A program made the translations under genes and the position numbers. From Marininema mesophilum (GTDB lineage: Bacteria > Bacillota > Bacilli > Thermoactinomycetales > DSM-45169): a DNA stretch of 64,000 nucleotides. The notes under the pieces are model-generated. The model was not told the DNA's origin, did not search any database, and saw only the letters and a list, made by a program, of their open reading frames with translations. Below, piece after piece: positions 58,438 to 64,000 of the stretch (its first letter is position 1; each line of letters starts with the position of its first letter). The stretch covers positions 4,610 through 68,609 of the forward strand of contig NZ_FNNQ01000016.1 in NCBI RefSeq assembly GCF_900106775.1. Direction: 5' to 3'.

Positions 58438-59407
58438 GCTTACCTTAGTGCAAGGAATAAACGATGGCTTACGAACGGCCTTAGAAATAGATCCTACTGT
58501 GGTGGTTTTGGGAGAGGATGTAGGAAAAAATGGAGGTGTTTTCCGAGCGACTGAAGGATTATGGGAGCAATTTGGCGATGAGCGAGTGATCGATACCCCG
58601 TTGGCTGAGGCGGGAATTATAGGGGCTGCCATTGGCATGGCGGTCAATGGATTAAATCCAGTTGCAGAGATTCAATTTATGGGCTTTATCTATCCAGCCT
58701 TTGAGCAAATTGTTACCCATGTGGCACGCTTGCGCACGCGAACCCAGGGAGAGTACCCAGCTTCTCTAGTCATCCGTGTTCCCTATGGAGGGGGAATTCG
58801 TGCTCCAGAGCTTCACTCTGACTCAACAGAAGCACTTTTTGTGCACACACCTGGACTAAAAGTCGTGGCACCTTCTACCCCTTATGATGCAAAGGGACTT
58901 CTTCTGGCCGCGATTCAAGATCCAGATCCCGTAATCTATCTTGAGCCGATGAAAATATATCGCTCGATTCGTCAGGAAGTACCACGGGATTGGTTTCAGG
59001 TACCGATTGGAAAAGCCCGCATTGTCCAGGAAGGGGATGATGTGACGGTACTCACCTGGGGAGCGATGGTACCTGTCGCCGAAAAAGCCGTCGCTACTTG
59101 GGCAGATAAAGGAATTACCTGTGATCTTATCGATTTGCGTAGCTTATATCCCTTCGATGAGGAGACGATTATTCAATCAGTGAAAAAAACAGGACGGGCT
59201 GTAATCGTTCATGAGGCTCCTCGTACAGGAGGACTCGGAGCGGAAATCGTTGCGCTTATCAATGAGCAGGCTTTTCTTTGGTTAGAAGCCCCAGTGGAGC
59301 GAGTGACAGGTTACGATGTACCTGTACCGATGTTTGCTTTGGAGGATCATTTTCGCCCAGGACTTGAACGAATTGGAAAGGCACTGGATCGTGTGATGAC
59401 CTTTTAG
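58430..59407 (+). CDS. 2-oxoacid dehydrogenase E1 component, beta subunit
   Basis: 325 residues from ATG 58430. VVVLGEDVGKNGGVFRATEGL, RVIDTPLAEAGIIGAAIGMA, RVPYGGGIRAPELHSDSTEALF and the C-terminal EAPRTGGLGAEI are typical of PDH/BCKDH E1 beta. Forms the alpha2-beta2 decarboxylase with the preceding gene product. Confidence 0.93.
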   Translation: MAELTLVQGINDGLRTALEIDPTVVVLGEDVGKNGGVFRATEGLWEQFGDERVIDTPLAEAGIIGAAIGMAVNGLNPVAEIQFMGFIYPAFEQIVTHVARLRTRTQGEYPASLVIRVPYGGGIRAPELHSDSTEALFVHTPGLKVVAPSTPYDAKGLLLAAIQDPDPVIYLEPMKIYRSIRQEVPRDWFQVPIGKARIVQEGDDVTVLTWGAMVPVAEKAVATWADKGITCDLIDLRSLYPFDEETIIQSVKKTGRAVIVHEAPRTGGLGAEIVALINEQAFLWLEAPVERVTGYDVPVPMFALEDHFRPGLERIGKALDRVMTF

Positions 59408-59422
59408 GGAGGGCGGCCGCAG

Positions 59423-60712
59423 ATGAGTTTCGAATTTTATCTGCCAGATGTCGGAGAAGGTGTAGCAGAAGCAGAGGTCCTTCGTTGGTTGGTGAAGGAG
59501 GGGGAAGAGGTAGAGGAGGATCAAGCGGTTGTTGAGGTGCAGACGGATAAAGCCGTGGTCGAACTCCCCTCCCCTTCTGCAGGATGTGTGGAGGCGATTC
59601 ATTGGCAAGAGGGGGAGACGGTACCTGTAGGTGAAATTCTACTGGTGATTGGAAAGAGTGAAGGAAAGGCCAAAGCACAGGTGGAGAATCAAGATGAAGA
59701 GATGGGATTTAGCACTCAATCCGGTGAAGGGCGCTTTGTCGCTACAGCCGTTGCCGCATTGCCATCGGTGACGGATAGTGAGGTTGCTACTAAGACACGA
59801 AAAAGAGTACTTGCGGCGCCATCTACACGCCGCCTAGCGCGAGAGCTTTGTGTGGATATCAGATTAGTGACAGGGACTGGGCCTCAGGAAAGGGTCATGA
59901 AGGAGGATGTCCAGCAATTTGCGGATGCCTCAACGACTTCTCAAAAGGATTTGGACATTTCCTTTCTCTCGAATCGACCAGAGATTCCCGTAAAAGAGAG
60001 ACAAGCGGTCGTTGAGGAAGATGAATTTCAAGATGAACCCTTATCTCGAACCCGTCAGATCATTGCTGAGCGACTTCGAATGTCCGTCACCCAAAAACCC
60101 CATGCTACCCATTTTGATGAACTTCATGCAGAAGGCTTAGTTACTTGGAGAAGGCGGCTGAAAGAGGAGGGAACTAAGGTTGGTTTCCTTCCAATCATCA
60201 TAAAGGCCGTCGCTCAAAGTCTCCATCATCATCCTATATTTAACACGCATTTTATAGAAGAAAGCCATACAGTGCGTCGATATCGCGGTGTCCATTTAGG
60301 GATTGCTACAGATACGCCACGTGGATTGATCGTCCCCGTGCTTCGGCATGTAGAGGGAAAAAGTATCCTTCGAATTGCTGAGGCGCTAGCAGATTTGACC
60401 CGGCGTGCAAGGGAAGGAAAGATCGTGGCTAGTGAGCTAAAGGGGAGCACTTTTACCGTTAGCAATGCAGGTTCCCTTGGAGGCAAGTGGGCAACGCCCA
60501 TCATTAATCCTCCTGAGGTAGGTATCCTAGCTGTTCACCCTGTAGAAGAGCGTCCTGTGATAGTGGAAGGTGAACTTTCAAAGGGTTGGCGGATGAATGT
60601 CTCGCTATCCTTTGATCACTCAGTTGTCGACGGAGCCGATGCGATACGTTTTACACAGACGCTGGGGGGATACTTAGTAGACCCTGGGAAATTGTTGTTG
60701 GAATTGGCGTAA
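59423..60712 (+). CDS. 2-oxoacid dehydrogenase E2 (acyltransferase)
   Basis: 429 residues. Lipoyl domain (about 1-80) with the lipoylated lysine in VQTDKAVVEL, peripheral-subunit-binding domain (about 128-165; APSTRRLARELCVDIRLV), and catalytic domain (about 205-429) ending in SFDHSVVDGADA with the H-x3-D active site. Moves the acyl group to CoA. The E3 (lipoamide dehydrogenase) gene is not adjacent, so it must be supplied elsewhere. Ends with a terminator. Confidence 0.93.
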   Translation: MSFEFYLPDVGEGVAEAEVLRWLVKEGEEVEEDQAVVEVQTDKAVVELPSPSAGCVEAIHWQEGETVPVGEILLVIGKSEGKAKAQVENQDEEMGFSTQSGEGRFVATAVAALPSVTDSEVATKTRKRVLAAPSTRRLARELCVDIRLVTGTGPQERVMKEDVQQFADASTTSQKDLDISFLSNRPEIPVKERQAVVEEDEFQDEPLSRTRQIIAERLRMSVTQKPHATHFDELHAEGLVTWRRRLKEEGTKVGFLPIIIKAVAQSLHHHPIFNTHFIEESHTVRRYRGVHLGIATDTPRGLIVPVLRHVEGKSILRIAEALADLTRRAREGKIVASELKGSTFTVSNAGSLGGKWATPIINPPEVGILAVHPVEERPVIVEGELSKGWRMNVSLSFDHSVVDGADAIRFTQTLGGYLVDPGKLLLELA

Positions 60713-60726
60713 GTGAGCATAGAGAG

Positions 60727-60764
60727 AAGCCCCGATACCCGCAAGGGATAGCTGGGCTTTTTTT
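60727..60764 (+). terminator. Terminator of the catabolic operon
   Basis: Stem AAGCCC-ATACCC/GGGAT-GGGCTT with an inner GCAA loop, then T7. Confidence 0.85.
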
Positions 60765-60836
60765 ATTGTCTACGATGGTTTTCGATTGTGGTGGAAAATA
60801 ATGTCCCTGAAGAGCCATACATTCTCTTGCTTTCCA

Positions 60837-60944
60837 ATGGGGAGTAAACAGCACAGAGGAATGGGCTTTTTGATCATTGGTATTATCGGATATGGATTGC
60901 TGGTACTATCTAATCAGCGTAAGGAATTGAAGAAAGATAAATAG
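60837..60944 (+). CDS. Possible 35-residue membrane peptide
   Basis: Open frame beginning MGSKQHRGMGFLIIGIIGYG, with one hydrophobic segment (about 9-26) and a strongly basic Lys-rich end. The membrane-helix-plus-basic-tail layout is protein-like. However the ATG lacks a ribosome binding site; an internal ATG at 60861 has AGAGGA immediately before it, which is too close. Tentative. Confidence 0.4.
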   Translation: MGSKQHRGMGFLIIGIIGYGLLVLSNQRKELKKDK

Positions 60945-61124
60945 GTTGATTAGAAAAGGAGGATTTATTTGTAAAGATGTACTATTTTATACTTTACCAT
61001 AGTGGCTAAGGGCAGTAGTATATAGTAAAAAGATTGCAAAATAAAAAAATCTGTTAATAGACTGTGCGGGAGTTCATTGCATATGATAGAATTATGAATG
61101 AACATTCAATCACCAGGTGGGAAT

Positions 61125-61943
61125 ATGAGAAAAAAAAGCGCAATCTATACCGCACGACATCAACACGGAGAGGTTTATGCCCTCCATTGTCGGCTTACCT
61201 GCTGGGGACAAAATTTTCATATCTGGGTCTATGAGCTGGATGGACTTCTCATTGAAACAGGCCCGATTCGGGCACGTTGTGCAGTGGAGGAGTTTGTGAA
61301 GGACCGCCGTCCGGGTTCGGTAACATTGACCCATCACCACGAGGACCACAGTGGCAATGCGGGATGGTTGACGCGAGAGCAGGGGTTACCGCTCTATATG
61401 GGAGCAAAAACCGCTGAGATCTTAGCTGATCCCTATAAAATTCCAAAATATCGGAATTTAGTATGGGGCCAGATGGATAAGGTGCGAGGATGGGTGGCGG
61501 ATTCGATTGAGACTGAACACTTTTTCCTGCGCTCTCTTGCTACTCCAGGTCATGCAGATGACCATATTGCATGGGTGGTGGAAGAAAAGGGATGGGCCTT
61601 TACCGGTGATCTTTATCTGGCTCCTCATCTTCAATATGGATTAAAGAGTGAGTCGATCCATACGATGATTCAGTCCATTCAGTCTTTATTGGCATTACCT
61701 GTGGATACGATATTTTGTTCTCATGCGGGAATTGTTGTGGAGGGGCGTCAAGGATTAGAAAAGAAACTCGTTTTTTTAGAATGGCTGCGAGATGAGACGC
61801 TGCGATTAAGCCATCAGGGTATGAATCCTTTGCAAATCGCCTCTCGATTATTGGACCGCCGCTTAGGGGCTGTACTCTTCTCTTGTGGAGAGCTTTCCCC
61901 TGTTCACTTGATTCGTTCGATTATTCGCGATGATAAAAGATAA
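61125..61943 (+). CDS. Metallo-beta-lactamase-fold hydrolase
   Basis: About 272 residues from ATG 61125 (AGGTGGG just before); ATG 61098 is an alternative. Metal motif THHHEDHSGN, TPGHADDH, FTGDLYL and a final SHAG give a complete site. The C-terminal 60 residues form a helical extension (RDETLRLSHQGMNPLQIASRLL) like the winged-helix tail of LACTB2-type proteins. Substrate unknown. Confidence 0.85.
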   Translation: MRKKSAIYTARHQHGEVYALHCRLTCWGQNFHIWVYELDGLLIETGPIRARCAVEEFVKDRRPGSVTLTHHHEDHSGNAGWLTREQGLPLYMGAKTAEILADPYKIPKYRNLVWGQMDKVRGWVADSIETEHFFLRSLATPGHADDHIAWVVEEKGWAFTGDLYLAPHLQYGLKSESIHTMIQSIQSLLALPVDTIFCSHAGIVVEGRQGLEKKLVFLEWLRDETLRLSHQGMNPLQIASRLLDRRLGAVLFSCGELSPVHLIRSIIRDDKR

Positions 61944-62052
61944 TAGTGAAAAAAATGGGTCCCCTTTTTGATATGATCCCCTTTGAGTAGACAGTGTGTA
62001 AGAAGTACACTACAGTTTACTTGGAGGGATTTTTCATGGGAGGAAGCTAAAT

Positions 62053-62085
62053 AACCTTAGTCCGGTTGAGTACCGAACTAAGGTT
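62053..62085. terminator. Hairpin terminator candidate after the MACPF gene
   Basis: Stem AACCTTAGT-CGGT/ACCG-ACTAAGGTT with a one-base mismatch; on the minus strand followed by ATTTAG. Convergent position. Confidence 0.65.
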
Positions 62086-62128
62086 GCTAATGTCATTGCT
62101 TTTATATGTCTACTTGACAGGGGTAAGA

Positions 62129-63919
62129 TCAAGCGGGTGGAGTGCTCACAGCAGCTTGATTTAAGGCAATAGATGGAGCCGTATCATTTAAATTCTTTTT
62201 AAAAATGGCGACCTCAAGTATCGAACCTATAGTTGTGTTATTAGCAGGGTCAATATATCCAAATACCTCGGCACCCGTATTAGAGCCAGTTACACGACCA
62301 ATCAATGTATAGGTAGAAGGTTTATTTATATTCAAAGTTACGGTAGCGCCATCCCGCTTACCTTCTGACCGTGGAGAACTGGTCCAGTTCTGATAGGTAC
62401 CAACGGTTCCTTCTACATATGGGGGGCCATATGTAGATGCGCCATTTCCTAGTAATATCGTGTTCATATTGAAGTCGGGAGAAAAACTACTCGGTATATT
62501 ATACGTACTAAATATGAAAAGATTTTCAGGTAGATTTAATTTATTTTCACTATTCCTATAATCATTGACGAAATCGCCATACAAGTTCAATGCATCAATG
62601 GCTCTATTAATAAATAGGGGATCGGCAGTTCCTTCTGCTATACAATTAGGGGAATCTGTAGAAAAATTAAGTGGATAGTACTTATTCCAAATTACACTTT
62701 CTTTAGCGGGGATTGTAGCGGTATCAAGTATCACTACCTGAAAACCCATATTTAAAGGTGCACACTGCCTAGGCAACATTTGAGTAACCGGTTCTTTTAG
62801 GACGTTAACACTTTGCCCTGCTAAAGTTATGCTCGGCTTATTGAGCGTGACGGGAGGACCGGGAGGAGGACCTATCATAGTTTCTTGCTGCTCGGATCGT
62901 TGAAGATTCACCTGGATGGTAGGGGACAGTACATTCACATAGTGTTCAAAGGCAGAGTTCATGGCTCCGTTTTTTCCCCTGGTTATAACAAAGGAAAGAT
63001 CTGCGATTGCTTTTAATCGAACATCGATATTATTATTGGGAACCGTAGGAACTGTTTCTTGCCACGCAGCTATTTCCATAAACGCTTGTTTTCCGGCTTC
63101 GTCGTCTGCAATCAGCGGGTCAAAATTGAGAGTTTTGTTTCCTCCTTTGGTGGAAAATTGATATACGCTATTTTGTAGATACATTTTATACTCTTCAGTT
63201 ATATCAGTGCCAATATTACCGCCGCCTAGACCTTCAACATTGATCCCAAAGCTGGTTTTAATTTTAGTCCGATCAAGTTTATTCACCGTCGAGACCGCGT
63301 TATAGTATCGAATAACTCCGCCATAAAGTAATTCGGATACAAAATAGCCGCCATACTTTTGAAAAAAAGTAAACCATGCGCTTTCATTGCTGGGATTATT
63401 CTCTTCAAAGGTAGCTGGAAGATTTTCGACATCGCTTTTAAAAGCATCACTTAAAAACGGATCCGACGTAGAAGAAGTGGAGAGACAGATGGTTCCTGTC
63501 ACCAAATGACTGAGGTAAAAGCAATAAAAATATTCCTGGGTCATTTCATGGGTTTCCTCGTAATTAAGATTAAAGTCCCCAGAGAATGCCTTTGGTGCGA
63601 GGAACCCTTGAGAAGGGATCCCTGCTCCTGCAGAAATCCGCTGTTGTGTTTCGGTCCGTGTAGTGGCCTCAGCCAAATTGGTATACGTGGACCGCTTTTC
63701 GGCACAGGAATTCGGTATAGCATATTCGGGAATCAGAAAGGTGGTGCTGACATCCGGTGCCTGCCGACGAAATTCATATTCTTTCGTAGCGGCTTTTGCG
63801 GGATCAAAAATGGGATTTAGTGCAGAAGTAATATTGAGTGCTCCTTGTAGATTAAACCCAAACCCCAAAAACGTTGTACTACCTTGGACAACCTCAGTAG
63901 TTTGTAATAACGCGCACAT
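62129..63919 (-). CDS. MACPF (perforin-like) domain protein
   Basis: 596 residues. The MACPF signature is at about 182-192, WFTFFQKYGGY, followed by a beta-strand-rich region and the Gly-rich GINVEGLGGGNIG (about 225-237) resembling a membrane-inserting hinge. The MACPF part spans roughly residues 1-345. A Pro-rich linker (GPPPGPP, about 350-356) leads to a C-terminal domain of about 240 residues with no recognised fold. There is no N-terminal signal peptide. MACPF proteins form large pores in animal immunity and in some bacterial insect or host-targeting toxins, so a toxin or surface-binding role is plausible but unproven. ATG behind GTAGGAGGG. Confidence 0.8.
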   Translation of the reverse strand: MCALLQTTEVVQGSTTFLGFGFNLQGALNITSALNPIFDPAKAATKEYEFRRQAPDVSTTFLIPEYAIPNSCAEKRSTYTNLAEATTRTETQQRISAGAGIPSQGFLAPKAFSGDFNLNYEETHEMTQEYFYCFYLSHLVTGTICLSTSSTSDPFLSDAFKSDVENLPATFEENNPSNESAWFTFFQKYGGYFVSELLYGGVIRYYNAVSTVNKLDRTKIKTSFGINVEGLGGGNIGTDITEEYKMYLQNSVYQFSTKGGNKTLNFDPLIADDEAGKQAFMEIAAWQETVPTVPNNNIDVRLKAIADLSFVITRGKNGAMNSAFEHYVNVLSPTIQVNLQRSEQQETMIGPPPGPPVTLNKPSITLAGQSVNVLKEPVTQMLPRQCAPLNMGFQVVILDTATIPAKESVIWNKYYPLNFSTDSPNCIAEGTADPLFINRAIDALNLYGDFVNDYRNSENKLNLPENLFIFSTYNIPSSFSPDFNMNTILLGNGASTYGPPYVEGTVGTYQNWTSSPRSEGKRDGATVTLNINKPSTYTLIGRVTGSNTGAEVFGYIDPANNTTIGSILEVAIFKKNLNDTAPSIALNQAAVSTPPA

Positions 63920-63955
63920 GTTCTTCCCTCCTACTCGGGTGATTGTAAAAAAGCT

Positions 63956-64000
63956 TCATGAGAAGAATTGCTGGACTACGGCAACAAGTGTTCCGGAAAG
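63956..64000 (-). CDS. Possible 3' end of an upstream gene
   Basis: On the minus strand a frame is open from the window edge for 14 codons (ending LVAVVQQFFS) to a TGA, 36 bases before the MACPF start. The residues look protein-like and the spacing suits an operon, but the piece is too short to be sure. Confidence 0.25.
   Translation of the reverse strand, partial: LSGTLVAVVQQFFS

Noticed and set aside
55276..60712. Complete phenylacetate degradation cluster
   Set aside because: Only PaaF/PaaG-like crotonases are present; no ring-oxygenase, CoA ligase of PaaK type or PaaZ gene is linked, and the downstream genes point to branched-chain 2-oxoacid metabolism.
60977..61009. Ten-codon frame after a strong AAAAGGAGG site
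   Set aside because: The spacing to the ATG is about 14 bases and the product is too short to judge; the site may be fortuitous.

Overview
The window reads as chromosome of a low-to-middle-GC, Gram-positive, spore-former-like member of the Bacilli. The reasons are strong AGGAGG-type ribosome binding sites, frequent GTG and TTG starts, Rho-independent terminators, a SigI/RsgI pair, an AbrB-type regulator, a Gmad2 spore-germination-type domain, a bacilliredoxin and a cre-like box. Thermoactinomycetaceae (Marininema/Desmospora-like) is my best guess from gene content; nothing here proves it. I see no rRNA, tRNA, CRISPR array, complete insertion sequence or prophage.

Layout. 1-8.5 kb is accessory-like: the 3' part of a BceB-type permease gene, a secreted ComEC-like hydrolase, a polysaccharide-deacetylase remnant, a secreted 11-residue-repeat protein, an ECF sigma/anti-sigma/ABC-transporter cluster, and a TylF-type methyltransferase. 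8.8-14.8 kb is housekeeping (RraA-like, ung, DUF420, methyltransferase, tandem gamma-glutamylcyclotransferase, manA) plus an unlisted 58-aa membrane protein. 15.1-16.6 kb holds a helix-turn-helix/TPR regulator whose 3' end overlaps a short exported-peptide gene; this is my main candidate for an undescribed cell-cell signalling system. 17.1-23.9 kb holds tpx, thpR, a preQ1-type riboswitch with queDEC, a VbhA/Fic-type toxin-antitoxin pair and pabB-pabC. 24.5-27.4 kb is a metal block: YcnK-like copper regulator, YtkA-like lipoprotein, Sco, and a zinc-type binding lipoprotein behind a Zur-like box.

27.5-49.6 kb is mostly metabolism: purine permease, LipL-like octanoyltransferase, thioesterase, GPP34 protein, thiC with TPP riboswitch, TSUP exporter, aconitase, IclR regulator, msrB, ptsG, an orphan oxidase subunit IV, arylamine N-acetyltransferase, bacilliredoxin, AIM24 and others. 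49.8-60.7 kb carries an acyl-CoA synthetase, sigI-rsgI, abrB, then a long operon (two enoyl-CoA hydratases, a leucine-type dehydrogenase, and E1alpha-E1beta-E2 of a 2-oxoacid dehydrogenase) for branched-chain amino acid/acyl-CoA breakdown. That operon starts behind a 16-bp palindrome sitting inside its promoter and a cre-like box. The window ends with a metallo-hydrolase and a large MACPF (perforin-like) protein.

Starts were chosen from ribosome binding site spacing where possible. Family names come from motif recognition by eye, not database searches.
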